Shown piece by piece: positions 24,962 through 37,554 of a DNA stretch of 64,000 bases. Both the position numbers and the translations under genes were made by a program. Source of the DNA: Hymenopellis radicata (lineage: Eukaryota; Basidiomycota; Agaricomycetes; Agaricales; Physalacriaceae); NCBI GenBank assembly GCA_015501595.1, contig JADNRX010000002.1, forward strand, positions 372,001 to 436,000. The letters run 5' to 3'. The notes under the pieces are model-generated. The model ran no database searches, was not told the origin of the DNA, and saw only the letters and a program-made list of their open reading frames with translations. The stretch's first letter is position 1, and each line of letters starts with the position of its first letter.

Positions 24962-25264
24962 TTCAAGTGACTAGGCAGATGCAGGTCTACTGAGCTCCCG
25001 GTTTTTATACGACCTGCGTAGCTCGGGTCCGTATTCAATATAATGAGGCCCTTAGATCGAAGGAGGATTGAGGTGTGGCTTAGCATGGGAACTAAAGCAT
25101 CCCGGAAACACGGTTCCGATACTTACGACTGATCACACCGAGGGGAGAGGAGGGTAAGCTGCTGACAGAGAGCAGAGAAGAGACAAGAAGCGCGCCATTG
25201 AACCGGGATCTCGACGAGGTCGTGGAAGTGATCGAGAGAACCTGGCTTCGTCCGAACCTTGATC
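24962..25264. promoter_or_regulatory. divergent intergenic region, monooxygenase/HTD2
   Basis: This 303-base gap separates two start codons that read away from each other, so it should hold both promoters. I saw no strong known motif in it. Confidence 0.4.
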
Positions 25265-26317
25265 ATGCTCAGATCTTTCTCACCTCAGTCCAACAGAGCA
25301 TACAATAAACGTCTCTTAACAACGCTCTCTAGCTCAGTAATTGACCAACTTGACTCTTGGATCGCTTCCCCCAAACAACAATCCTGGATGACACCCTTCA
25401 TCCAGAGCGGTTGGCAGACCTCTTTGTAACTCTGCCGACGCGAGATGGCCTTCGGAAGCCCTACACTGCGCCGAAACCTCACACGGCGCTGGGTTACGGT
25501 CATCACTTTGCGTTCTTCAACCCTCGAACACTAGAAGCGTTTCTACGGCCTGATGGCACAGACTCGGACTTTTGTCCACCCGAGCCCTTTACGCGCCGGA
25601 TGTGGGCGGGAGGGAGGATGACCTGGAACAACGAGAGACCGCTGCTTATCGGCATAAGGCGAATTCAACCATGACTGTTGCTTCTGTGCTGAAGAAGGGC
25701 TTCGAGCACGAGAAGCCAAAAGTGTTTGTCACTAAACAGATTGCACTCACGATGGAGGGGAGCTCTGAGCCGTCAGTGGTGGAAGACAGGGTTCATGTCT
25801 ATCTACCTATCTCGGAAAAGCGGCAGCCTCAAGAGGGTGAGTACATTGTATCTAGCTGGTAACTCACTTAGAGAAACAAATGGCAGGTCCGACTTTGGGT
25901 GTCCGAAAGGACCACGACTTTTCATTCACGTATAAACCGTCGTTGATCACACTGTTCCGCTTCTCTGCGGTCACCTTTAATGCTCATCATATACATCTCG
26001 ACAAGGATTACGCGGTCCAAGCAGAAGGATACCAAGGTCTGCTTTCTTTTCGTCTTGAGAAATCTACTCGCGTAATGGTGCTTTGTCTAGAACGCCTCGT
26101 CCATGGACCTCTCACGGCGTTAATGATGCTTGAAAATGTGGTCTTCCATCGACCGGAGATAAAGCTGAAGGCCTTTGATTATATCGCTACAGCTCCATTG
26201 ATAGTTGGTCGCGAGCACACCATATATGGTGACTATGTAGACACCAACAAGATCAGTGTGGGATGTGTATCGCAGGATGGGGTGGTAGGAATGACCGGTC
26301 ATGTTGAATTTGAGTAG
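25265..26317 (+). CDS. HTD2: HTD2-like 3-hydroxyacyl-thioester dehydratase (hot-dog fold, mitochondrial)
   Basis: This enzyme dehydrates 3-hydroxyacyl thioesters in mitochondrial type II fatty-acid synthesis; bacterial relatives are mesaconyl-C4-CoA hydratases. The start at 25265 gives MLRSFSPQSNRAYNKRLL, a basic Ser-rich mitochondrial-type leader. Conserved blocks follow: FNPRTLEAFLRPDGTDSDFC, PPEPFTRRMWAGGRM, and the catalytic hot-dog motif FRFSAVTFNAHHIHLDKDYA, then LVHGPLTALMMLE after an intron. The end is GMTGHVEFE. One base is missing at about 25368-25375 (CCCCCAAA run) and another at about 25651-25656; each restores the frame when added. It is followed after 250 bases by histone H2B on the same strand. 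Confidence 0.88.
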
Positions 26318-26420
26318 CTATGTCATTGTCAAGCGATCGAGCAGAAAGAACAATGAACATCATCCACAGTCAGTCCACAGTGGACCCAGGACCACTGCAC
26401 AGTCCGTTGACAATGATCAA

Positions 26421-26426
26421 ACGCGT
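26421..26426. promoter_or_regulatory. MCB-like ACGCGT upstream of histone H2B
   Basis: ACGCGT lies 141 bases before the H2B start codon. In yeasts this hexamer is the MBF site that drives G1/S transcription. The core also appears by chance elsewhere in this GC-balanced window, so position is the only support. Confidence 0.35.
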
Positions 26427-26566
26427 CGACCCTGAAGTCACATGACTCAATATTCAAACTCCGACGCGCCGTATATTAGTTGTTTGGAACCCGATTGTTG
26501 TTACTCTAACCGCAACCACCACCTTTACCTCTTCAATCACCTTTCGCCTACCTCTCTCACTCACCA

Positions 26567-27214
26567 ATGGCCCCAAAGTATGTTGATCGTCGTCACTGCC
26601 GTCTACAACATACCTAACCGCGTTGATAGCCCGTCTCGACCGCCTCCAAGGCTCCTGCCTCTACCGCTGGTAAAGCACCTGCAAAGACTGAGGGCTCCAA
26701 GGCCGCCAAGAAGACGGCGAGCAAGAGCAAGGCCCCAGCACCTGCTGATGGCGAGAAGAAGAAGCGCAAGAAGACCCGCAAGGAGACGTACAGCTCGTAT
26801 ATCTACAAGGGTACGCGTCCATCCCCGCCCGTCGCCTAGCCATTGCTGACGCGTCCCAGTGTTGAAGCAGGTCCACCCCGACACTGGTATCTCCAACAAG
26901 GCCATGGCCATTCTCAACTCGTTTGTCAACGACATTTTCGAGCGCGTCGCCACTGAGGCATCCAGTATGTGTTCCCCATCCTTGGGCAGCAGCAGCATTT
27001 CCTGACCCAGCTTGCAGAGCTCGCTGCCTACTCCAAGAAGTCCACCATTTCCTCTCGCGAAATCCAGACCAGTGTTCGTCTCATCCTCCCTGGTGAACTT
27101 GCCAAGCACGCCATCTCTGAGGGCACAAAGTCGGTTACCAGTACGTGGTTGACTCATCTATGACTATGGATCACTGCTGACCGCGATATAGAATTTTCTG
27201 CTGGAGGCAAATAA
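26567..27214 (+). CDS. Histone H2B
   Basis: This is a core nucleosome histone. The first exon codes only MAPK; the intron donor is read as AAG|GTATG with one G lost at about 26578. Exon 2 gives the basic tail ([20 protein letters not shown]) and [17 protein letters not shown], the start of the histone fold. Later exons give [55 protein letters not shown] and the C-terminus [19 protein letters not shown], which carries the Lys that is ubiquitinated in H2B. Four introns split a protein of about 145 residues, unusual for animals but common in basidiomycetes. No H2A partner is adjacent. Confidence 0.95.
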
Positions 27215-27405
27215 ATCTTTTGCATGCTATGTTTATGTCTTCCATCGCTTCTGTTGTCTTGTTCTGTATTCTAGTATTATTCACGCAGCAGGCTATACTA
27301 TCTATGTCGTAGAAGCATCTAGTCTGTCTCATTTGTAACTGAACTTGTGGGCATTATATATTATGCACAAATGTAACAAGTCTAGCAAGGAATACTTACT
27401 ACGGT

Positions 27406-28645
27406 TTAGAAACCTGTTGAAGAGTGAAGTCAATCATTGGACTTGGGAAAATGAATAACGACATACCGTATTTGTTGCCTGCTTCCTTACGATTGCGCCG
27501 TCCTTCAGCAATGCGATCTTCCAGGGCCTCGCGATTTTCATAAGCCTCTTTAAGCAATGTGGACAGCTGGTGGCGGGATCTGGCAATGCCACTGAGCTTG
27601 GATGCCTGTAGGACAATGTGAATTCGGTAGACAAAGCAAGCAAATGGGACCACAAACATTGATGTTCATCTTTGGTTTCGCTGGCTCGCCATCAGTGCCC
27701 ATCGATATCTTCTTGCGGTCCTCTCTCTCCTTGATCTCCTTCTTCGCTCGCTCCATCTCCTGTGCCGCATCGACATTGGCGACGTCCGAGCTCTCCAAAT
27801 TCTCAAAGCCCTTCCCAGCGCCTTTCTCGAGTGCGCGCACGTGTGCGTCGTACTCGCGCTGCCACTTTTTCGCGAATTTGGTGAAATAGTCTGGGTCGTG
27901 CGCCGCCCATTGGCCCGAGGGCAGCTGGTAGTAGCCGGGATATTCGTCGTTCGGCGTGGGCTCGGTGGCTCAAATGTCGGGATCGCAGGCGCAGACGAGA
28001 TGCTGACCGACGACGACGCGATGGGCTTGGATGTGGAAGTAGAGGTGGAGGTAGAACTGGATCCTGTATGCACGGTCAGTCAAGTAAGAGCAGCAATAAC
28101 ATGCACGTCTTCGTACCCAGTGAGAAAAAGTCAACCGCCGGTGCAGCGCTGGGTACCGCGGCCTTCCGAGGCCGCTCGTCTTCCAATGAGATATTGGACC
28201 TGCCTTTTGCGAGCGACGGCGGTAGAAACGGGATTGGAGCATCGGAGGGCTCGGGCGCCACTGGCTCTGCTACCAGCGTCTGCGCACCAGCCCAACCACC
28301 ACTACCACCACCAAGGACTCGTGCCGGTGCGGCGGGTATTGGGTTCTTCTGCTTTGGGGCGGGCAACATGGACAACAATGAGGATAACCCCGCACCCGAC
28401 TCGAGACGCTGCTTCTTCGCTGGAGGCTGCTGTACGTCGTCGTCACTCTTGTCATCTTTCGCGGACTTGAGAGATGGCAGAGTAATGGCTATCTTCTTCT
28501 TTGTTCTGTTTGGAGGAAGGCCTGAGGTAGGTCGACTCGAAGGTTTGGGTAGTGACTGACTCTTTACACTCGACGTTGGCGCTTTCCTCTGAACATCGTC
28601 GTCGTCACTTTCGCTCCCACTGCCGTAGTCTCCAAGGCCGAGCAT
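27406..28645 (-). CDS. PRCC-like nuclear protein (C-terminal PRCC domain)
   Basis: This is a homologue of the human proline-rich mitotic-checkpoint/splicing-associated protein PRCC. The start at 28645 gives MLGLGDYGSGSESDDDD, typical of PRCC. A Lys/Ser/Pro-rich region follows with PPNRTKKKIAITLPSLK. The C-terminal half has YPGYYQLPSGQWAAHDPDYF, then a charged helical segment with LSGIARSRHQLSTLLKEAYE and the diagnostic end GNKYGF after a last intron. One base is missing from the C run at 27958-27960 (read on the minus strand), after which the frame continues in PTPNDEYPGYYQ. In animals PRCC binds MAD2B and sits in spliceosome-linked bodies. The fungal role is not established. Confidence 0.82.
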
Positions 28646-28937
28646 GATGCGACGTAGTGATCAAGGTCGTGGAACAAAGTCAAGTCAGATCGTTGTTTAC
28701 TCAACCATCACATTCACAACACCAAGTCAATGAAATTGTACATGCCCTTGGGCGAAAGAAATCATATTTATGCAGCGTATAGTATAATAAACCGTTCAAA
28801 CGATAGGCGTATCTAGCGAGTGATGTAGCAGTATCTAACAATTATCCAATCAGTCCGACAATTCAGCAGAAAAAAAAAACCGAAGGTTCCCGAGAGAGCA
28901 TGAGCAGCGTCCATTGTCCAAGATAAACTAATGCCAT
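28646..28937. other. short intergenic region
   Basis: This 292-base gap between the PRCC start and the glucan synthase stop holds an A-rich run near 28870. Nothing else was recognised. Confidence 0.4.
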
Positions 28938-31900
28938 CTAAGGTTCAACAAGTAACAAAAAATGCATTGCGATCATGGTCGTGCTGGAGAACTCATCAGG
29001 ATCATGTTGATGCACGACAACAAGAAACTCACAAAGTTGCTCCTTTCTGTAGAACCAGAAGTAGCCAATAACGATTACCAACTGGCATACTAGTGCTATC
29101 CAGAACAGCGGTTCAGCCATTGGGCTTCCCGATAATCCGTCAGCGTCAAAGTCCCACTTGGCAGCATCAGGGAATACGCTTCCAGGACCGACACTGTTCG
29201 GTGCCGTAGCGCGAGCGACCATGACACAAACGGAACCGATGATTTGAGAGAATGCGAGTGTGGCGCAGACGTGAAGTCGCGACAGCGTCTGCAGAAGAAT
29301 CATACCAAGACCAACACCCTGGATGGCATCCAGTACACCGAGCCATAACCAGAGCGAGAGACCCAGATACGGTCCACCGCGTCCTGCCCATGGAATGTAA
29401 AGGGCGAGAGAGGAAGTACCCCACAGCATCTGACACCATTTTGGCGCTCCGAGACCGACAGCGAAGACGGGAAGAAGCCAGGTGTGCGTCTTGCTGAAAT
29501 GCGTCAAAATCGCGAGCATGATACCCCAGAGCACAATAAAGAACGCGATGATCATCAACAGAATCTGGTAAGCGGGGACGGGAACGTTCCACAAGAAGCC
29601 CCAGTTGCGACCGTAAGGCTGAGAACGATGTCAAAATTGGCCAAGGAAGACAAGAGGACACGTACACCGCTAAGCCAGTAATCTCGCAGAATTTCGGAGA
29701 ACAGGAACCAAATGACCAATTTACGACGGAAGAGAGTTTTGATGAAGTGCGGCACTTTCGGAGGAGTTTGACGGTAATATTCTGCAACGACATTTGTTGA
29801 GCTCTGAATGTAATAAATTCTTTCTTGACTTACCAGGCAATCCGTAGAGCATGAGGTATGCAAAGACGAAACTCATGATAGACAACGGCCAGACGATACA
29901 CACGATCCACCAGGGAGGAGTGTAGTCGTCGGATTGCCCGTTGAGTGAATGGCCCCAATACCAAAGAGCGGCGACCCAGATTTGCTGTGATCCTTGAACA
30001 ATACACGCCCGAGTAGTCCAGACTTCCGTTGCAGCACCCTAGTAGACCATAAGTGACAAGATCAAATCAAAGCAAGGCCTACGTACAGCTTCTTCACCAA
30101 AGTTAAGACCGAAGAACAAGAACGCGGCAGCAGATGCAACGGCATAACACCACGTTGCAGCGCTAGCTAGCGCTCTGTGTGCAGGCTGGAGTGAGTCGTT
30201 CACGGAAGGCAAACCAATCAACAAGAACGCAAGTCCGAAGAAAACCCAGGGTGCAGATAAGCACCAAATTGACGGCTTGTACCTGAACAACGGATACCAT
30301 ACCGCGGACGCTGCGAGGAAAACGCCTCCCAAAACATATAGCTGGACGTCATCTTGCCAGTTACGACCAGTTAAGAGAGTGATCTGGAAACTGGTAGCAC
30401 TTAACATTTGGCCGAGGGCAATGACGATCGTGTACAGCGGCCAGCCAGCAATTTCGCGGGACATAGCAATTTGCAGGCCAGTCATGGGAACGATTTCCGG
30501 AGGACCAGCGTCGTGATGAAGCGAGCCTTCATAGCCGTCTGAGTGAACATCTGAGTGTTAGGTGCTTGCGAGAAACGTCAGCAGAAGTCAAAGATATTAG
30601 AGGTAGACATACAACCGGGGCGGGAATAGATTGAAGGAGATGGGGTGCCCCAAACCGAATCGCGTTGTGAGGAACGTATACTAGCCGCGCTGTCCAGCTT
30701 GTCCTTGCGAACTTTGCCAAAGAATGCTTCCTCACTCTTGACAAGGAACTTTTCAATCGACAACTCATGCTCTGAGTTTTTAGCATTAAGACCCTGTAGT
30801 TTTTGAACGAACTCGGAAGCAACTCCGCCGTCAGCATCGGTGAACTGTAAAGAATCAATTCAGTAATTGTCAGCGACTGGGGAGACCAATACTAACCGAC
30901 GCCATGGCCTTGTTGAGCGGGGAGTTCGATTTTTCGTCGACGATGGATGAGATGGATTCCACGGAAGAGACGCGCGAGTGCGACCCGAACGGTCTACTGG
31001 GAGCAAGATTACCGTCGGCGAATGGATCGGGTGCATTTCGATTGTCTTTAGCGATGGTGCGGTTTGCCCGTTCCAAGAAGTCACCATAGCCAGCTTGTGG
31101 TTCACCCTGCGTGCTGCCACGAGAATGATTGAAGTAGTCGTCATCCTGGCTAGCCATGGAATTCCTAGTACCATCGGGATTCAAAAGTCTGGGCTGTCCA
31201 TTGGGAGTTAAAGTGTCTTGACTCCATTGGCCTGGCGAGCCTGGAGTAACCGGTTCCACCATGCTGCTACGATCCCATTCAGGCTGCGATGGATGGGCCT
31301 GATAAACAGGATCCCAGTCATCGGTCTCTCCAATGGGACGTGGGGCGGCACCATCACAATCTGACATCCTCCAAGCATCTGCACCCGCGAGTCCTCGACT
31401 CGTACCGATACTGCGCTTGTGGAAATCTTCCATCCTTTGACGCCACTCTACAACGGGGAAACGCTGAACAGCTGATCGTGCACGAAGTACAGCACGTTCC
31501 TCTTCGGTGGATTTTAAGGCCATCTTGACCGTCTTTGTGAGCTGAGACAACATATGGGCGGTCGAACTAGATTCGACAGGATACCACTGCAGAAGAGTGA
31601 ATACATAAACTCGTAGTACGCAGAGATTTACTTACCCAACCGGGCATTAAACCAAGACCTCCGAGGCGACTACCAACACCAAGAGCACCCTTACGACCGA
31701 ACTCGACAGCTACGAGACCGAACGGCTCGTCACGAGACGGGATGAGGGCGAAGTCGGCACCACTGAATAAGTAGGGAGGAAGAGCCGTGAATTCCGGTTT
31801 CGAGTAAACACGGTCCGGGTAGAGTTCCATGAGACGGGCAAGTTTCTCGGCCGCGAATCGCCCATACAAATCGATGACGGGACCAACGGCGATGAGCTGG

Positions 31901-34900
31901 ATCGTGGGGCGCTTTTCCAACCTGTAAACCGTTAGGGAGTAAAAGAGAAAGCAAGACGAAGAAGACATACAATGTAGGCATGACGTCGGCAATAAGATCG
32001 ACACCCTTCTGCTTGGACCAACGACCGACGAACACGAAGAGGTCAGAGTCGGGATCTTGCTTGATACCAGCCCACTCCTGCGCTTGCCGTTTCTGTTCTG
32101 GGCGTGCAGCTTCAGCGACTTCATCGATTTGAATATCCTTCGCCTTGGTCGGTGCTTCGTCGAGAGCCGCAATATCACTAGGATCCGGATTCGGCAAGGA
32201 GTCGACGTGCTTGAGAGTCCACAGTGCGGGATAGCGAGCCCATGAACGTTTACCATACTTGTCTGATACACCAGCGACACCGATACTCTTCTGATGGACG
32301 CTAATGAAGGATGCAGCAGCGTGGAGCAAGTTGAAAGTGTTGCCGAACTGAACGTATTTCGTACAATGCTCTTTGCTGATGTTGAATGCGGAGCAAACTT
32401 CCTTCATTTCTTCTTTCGTGCGAAGAGGCCAGAGACCCTGGAACTCCGCATTGTGCAGTGACAAGCAGACGGGGATAACTTTGGGCAAGAGGTAGATGCC
32501 AGCGAGGGCGCCGTGGTAATCGTTAATGTGATAGATGTCAACGAGAGGGTTGCGGCGAATGGTCGCAGCGATAGCCTGATTCCACGTCGAATAAAAGATG
32601 GCAGAGCTCAGGTCGTCCATGCGAGCAGGGTAAGGATCGGCTTTCGTCTGGGCGCGGAAAACGGGACTGTCAAGAATGACATAGGTGATGTTGTCCAAGA
32701 CGTGTGTTTCCACCTCGATGAGATACGGTTCACCGAAGATGATGACTTCGATGGGCTCAGCGGGATCACCGGCCGGGTACTCAACATCCTTGACTTTGGG
32801 AACGACCCAAATCAAGTCTACGTCAGTCATGGCCTTGCCCATAAGACTGGACATAACACCGAGACCACCAATCTTAACCTTGACCTTCCAATCGATGATC
32901 TCGTACTCCAAAGTCGCGATGAGAACCTTGCGGCGCTTGTTCTTGTCTTCGGGCCAGCCAATAATGTCGGTATTATGTTTGTGTCCACCGAAGAACTTCT
33001 CTGATGTACCGCCAGAGCCGTCCTTCAGATCCGTAGTAGACTTGCCGGCCAAGGCACCGAGGATAGGGAAGTAACTGTTGTTCGACTTCGCCTTGACACC
33101 ATACTGATTATGCCTGATGCCATAGAACGACCACATGAAGACCAAGACGGCTAGAGTACCGGTGATGATAGGAATGGCCAAGAGGAGAGCATACATGGTT
33201 GCACCGACCCAAGACTGTCCTCGAGGCTTGAGAGACCACCTCATCGTGGCGTCATCAACGAGAAGAGACCATGAAAGATGAGGAGAGGGGGAGCAGACAT
33301 GTTCACGTAGTTAGGGGCGTTGGTATTGGGAGGAAGTCGGTCGAGAACACCGTCGCCATCAACGTCACCATAATAGTAATCGTCAAAGCCCCAGACATTC
33401 AACTGGACATATGTCGGCCAGTTTGCCATAATTTCGAGCTCCCACATGCCTTGGTCGTTCATCTCCATCACGGATGTTAAGCCTTCATCGAAACCCCAAG
33501 TGTTATATGGTCCGCGGGCCAATAATTGAGGGAAGCGACGTTGCTTCCCAGACCAGTTGACGTCAGAGTGGATAACAGAGGTTGTCGAAGACGCAGCCTG
33601 GCTCCAGTCTAAGCAGAATGTCAGAATGTATGTATAGGCGCGCAAAGTTATGAGAGCTTACACTGAACCATGATATGATCCCCATCCCAGAAGAGGTCAT
33701 CGTCAGCGGTGCTTTGGAACACGCTCTCCTTGATTGTGGTAGTGTCCTCCCAGTCAGCCCAATCGGTCCAATTCTGACCAAAGTTCCAAGAGTATCGAAA
33801 CTTTTCAGCACCGTACGCCAGATGCGTGAATGTGTACTGGCCGTCAGATTTTTTGAACGAGCCAAGCGTGTCGTAGTCGTTATCCGGGAAGACCAAGACG
33901 TTACTCTCGTTGCCTTTGCGCAAGAGCAAGTGATCAACGGCCTGAATACCGATCAGTAAGATGTTTCTCTGTGAGGTGAACGACTTACGTTCGTGGTGTT
34001 CCCAGAGCTGCTAGGAGCATTCTCCAGCGTGATGGTTAGAATACCGTCCGGGAAACCGGTCAACGTTGCAGTCCAGGCGTACGCTGAAGAACTGCCACCT
34101 TGGATGGACGAGGTACCAGTGGCAGCATTGCATTTGACATTAGTGATGCTCGGCGCACTACCATGGCCAGACGATGCCATCGTGAGACTGATAGCATTAG
34201 TGACACTATCACAGTTCATCTCGGTGTTGAACTCGATAGAAATGTCTACCGTAGTTGAGTTACTCGCTCCAGTCTGGGTGAGCAATCTATGGTCGTGACC
34301 TGGAGTGAACTTGGTAATGGAGACTGGAGGGGCAACCCATTGGGCTTCGAGGCACAAGGGCCTTGTAGCCATACGCATCCATCGTGAGCGTTGGGAGACA
34401 CCCGAAGTACGGTGATTTGCCATCAGCGTAGTAAGGCGAGCCCGAGTCCTGTAGCGTGTACGTCTCGAAAGGGGCAAACAGATTGCGAACGGTAGTACCA
34501 GACATGAAAGGAGATGAAATCCAGAGTGATCCCGAACAATCGTATTCCCATGTTTTCGTTTGGTTTTCGTTGGTGTAGAGCATCCAAATTTGGTCGTTGT
34601 AAGTCCCCGAGAGTGTCTGAACGTTCTCGATGGCAGCCCGCGAGATGGACCAGAGACCCATCTCGGTGAACGTGCCATTGGAACCAGGCTTCTCTATACG
34701 GTACGTCCAGTTACCGCGTTGTACCAAGTTGAAGCCATCTTGAAGGGCACCATACGTGGTTCGCAAAGAGTTGAACTGAGTCCACATGCGCCGGCTGTCG
34801 GCGGAAGGATCGAAGTGATCAAGTTGATTCCAATCGTCGTTACACCCCACGAGCGCCTTACCCAGAGGCATGTTATAGAATTGCTCGGAACCAAGACGAT

Positions 34901-36799
34901 AACAACCGTGGCGCTTCCAGGCGATAGAAGAAGGCATGGCTTGCCGTCTACGAAGTGGATAAGAAACTGCGCCGGGAGAATTGACGAGACCCACCCGTAA
35001 AGATAATTCTGAGCACCGTTGTCGAAGACGTAAAAGGCTTGCTCCTCTCCGAAATAGTACTATAGGAGCCGTTAACAAGACAACAAAACTGAATGTGTTC
35101 TGCCTCACCAATGGAATACCAGGCATCACGAGGGCGGCGACAAAGGTCGCGAGCGCACTCCTCTGTGCTCCATTCGATAAACTAGGCCAGCGGAAAATAT
35201 CGAAGTTACTGGTGCCAAACATGTGCCGAGGGTCGAGCTTTCCCGTCAATTGGTTGAGGAAGTCATTGTCGACAAACATTTCGTTCCAGGCAGTAACGAA
35301 GTTGACGTCAACATCATAAGCGACATTAAGATTACCATCCATTCCCAGGAAGCGAGCAAGAGCGCGGTAAACGGAGTAATGGAATGCGACGGCATCGAGA
35401 CCATTTTTGCCCTTCTCGCGAAGGAAATATTCGTCATCGTCGGCAGTCAAATTAGCGGCAACAAGGAAGCCACCGGGAAGCTGAGTGGGCGTCCGCCCAC
35501 GTCCACTGGAAATGGCAGAATGTGAGTGTTAGTCTGCGGATATAACGCCAGACGCACTAGTATAAGGAGCCAAAAGTGTTTCCTCCAGTAACCTCACCAG
35601 AGATGAAGAAATTCTCCTTGCCGAGCTTGTATGCGCATTGGCGAGCACTGGATGTCCACTCCGCAAGTGCAGCAACTGTAACTTGCGTAGATTTATCGAT
35701 ACGAATAGCATCAAAATCGAGGGCCGTTATAGCCATGCAGGCGAAGTTTTGAAGTCGAGCCATGACGGACGGGTGCCATTCACGAAGACGATCCTGGACG
35801 GAAGCGAATTTTGCAAGTTGACGCTGCCAATCCTCGTGCACACCGAAAGCCTCCATGTCACCGTACTGGTCAAAGTCGGATTCCATGCAACCGTTCGTTT
35901 CGACAGTGACGGTCTCGCCGGCGTCGTCCCAGAAAGTGGGAAGTTCACAAGACGTATTGCGCGTGTTAGAGATCTAGATTTAACCAAATCACTACTTTGT
36001 GCGGATGTGACGGAAGAGACCACACACATTGAAATCGGCATACTCGTCAAAGCCCCATGGCATGTAAGCAGGCTTCTTGTAGACGGTGCTGTATTCGTTC
36101 AAACTGAAAGGCGTACTTGTGTTCAAGTGGCTGTGGGGAAACGGAGATTAGGTCCGCCTGCACTCAAAACACGAGCGACGTACCCGTCGAAACCAATGAG
36201 ATCGGACATTGTGCCAATGGTAAAGTCAACCATGAGGTACATGTTGTGGGCATGTATGGAGGCAATGGCGTCAACCCAGTCGCTGACAGTACCCCAATGC
36301 GGGTCGAGGAGAGTGAGATCGAGAGGGGAGTAACCTGAAATAGATATATGGTGATGTAAGTAGGAGGGACGACTGATAGCAAATGATACGCACTGTCAGC
36401 CTGCCACATCATGTTGAGGAAGGGCGTTCCAGCGATGTAGATGACCCGGATACCCATGCCATAGAGATAGTCAAGTTTGGAGACGAGACCCTTGAGGTCA
36501 CCACCGAAACGCAACTGGGTCTCCCGCCAGTCGTACTCATACTTGGAGCCGAAAAAGTCGTTGTTGGAAGGATCGCCATCGGCGAACTTGTCTAAGAGGA
36601 TGGTATAGACGGGCAGGGCTCGCCAGTTGTCCGGCGAGGGGTGGTATGTGGTATTGGAGCGCGTTGTTGAATATTCTACGGGGTCTGTGGCATCCTTGTT
36701 GGTGTTGAGATTGTAGTCGACAAGGTCCTCTCTATAGGGCGAGGCCGAGGCGAGGCTGACGAGCGACGAGAGAGCCGTCAAGGCGGTAAGGAACCGCAT
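28938..36799 (-). CDS. AGS1: Alpha-1,3-glucan synthase
   Basis: This is a large plasma-membrane enzyme that makes the alpha-1,3-glucan of the fungal wall. The start at 36799 gives a signal peptide ([20 protein letters not shown]). An extracellular GH13 amylase-like domain follows, with [11 protein letters not shown] (nucleophile region), [11 protein letters not shown] (acid/base region) and MPGIPL...[11 protein letters not shown]. After a linker comes a membrane segment ([19 protein letters not shown] near 33190) and the cytoplasmic GT5 synthase domain ([45 protein letters not shown]). A disordered Ser-rich linker leads to a polytopic C-terminal membrane region, thought to export the polymer. 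Two missing bases, at 34349-34352 and 33287-33291, break the frame. The last codons (about 28938-29050) could end differently if one more intron is used. About 2,400 residues. Confidence 0.93.
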
Positions 36800-37167
36800 G
36801 GTGCAAGAAAGAGACCGACAAGGTAACGAAAGGGGGGTGAGAGCGAGAGTTAAAAGATTGTACCACTGCCAGGCAGCTGCTTATATGCGCGCCGTCAAAG
36901 GCGAGATGGTGACGGGGGAAAGGGAAGTGACAGACGGCAAGACGTAGTGACTGATGGAAGAGTCGGCACTTGCAGGCCGCAATATTTTAAATTTAGGCAC
37001 CCACCCTGGGCACTTCCGCAAGGGGCCACACTTTGGAAAGGAGGTTTTTTTATTCAATATTAGGTATTCATCTGCCTCCTAGCGTTGTCCACGAAGCCCA
37101 TTGCTGCTTTCGATGGACATTGAATACCACTTAAACTTTGCGAATTCAAGGCGTATCATCTACCCTG

Positions 37168-37177
37168 ATCACGTGAT
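37168..37177. promoter_or_regulatory. palindromic E-box ATCACGTGAT
   Basis: This perfect 10-bp palindrome has the bHLH core CACGTG, in the AGS1/STE11 shared promoter. Binding by a Cbf1- or SREBP-type factor is possible but not shown. Confidence 0.45.
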
Positions 37178-37242
37178 GCAATCTGTCGTCAAGATACGGT
37201 GGCTGTGCTAATACCCTGCCCACCACTCAGCAGCGCTTCAAA

Positions 37243-37261
37243 ACAATAGTGAAGCTATTGT
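37243..37261. repeat. inverted repeat ACAATAG-5-CTATTGT
   Basis: Seven-base arms are separated by TGAAG. A further ACTATTGT lies at about 37271. It could be a dimeric regulatory site or chance. Confidence 0.6.
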
Positions 37262-37554
37262 AACACCGTACTATTGTTGGTACTCGCGCGTGGCTCCAGC
37301 GTTTTCCGTCAGCTACCTCTCTCTCCTTCTGACCACCATCTTTGCCCCGATTCCCTGCGCTTTTTGCTTTCTTCTGGTATGTTTTTTTGACATGGCCTTG
37401 TTCCCTTTGTCTGACCGCGTCTCCAAGCTCTCTTTATGCTTTCAGTTCTCTCATAAATTTCGGTTTTCGCTGTTGTATCACTATTTCCTTCCATAATCAC
37501 CCCTTCCCGCGAATCAGTCCCAGATACATCATTCCACCGCTCTTGCACCAAATC

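Larger units (their letters stand above)
36800..37554. promoter_or_regulatory. AGS1/STE11 divergent promoter region
   Basis: These 755 bases lie between the start codons of glucan synthase (minus) and the MAPKKK (plus), so both promoters are here. The stretch holds a 10-bp palindromic E-box (37168-37177), a 7-bp inverted repeat (37243-37261), a T7 run near 37047 and a pyrimidine-rich leader just before STE11. Confidence 0.5.
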
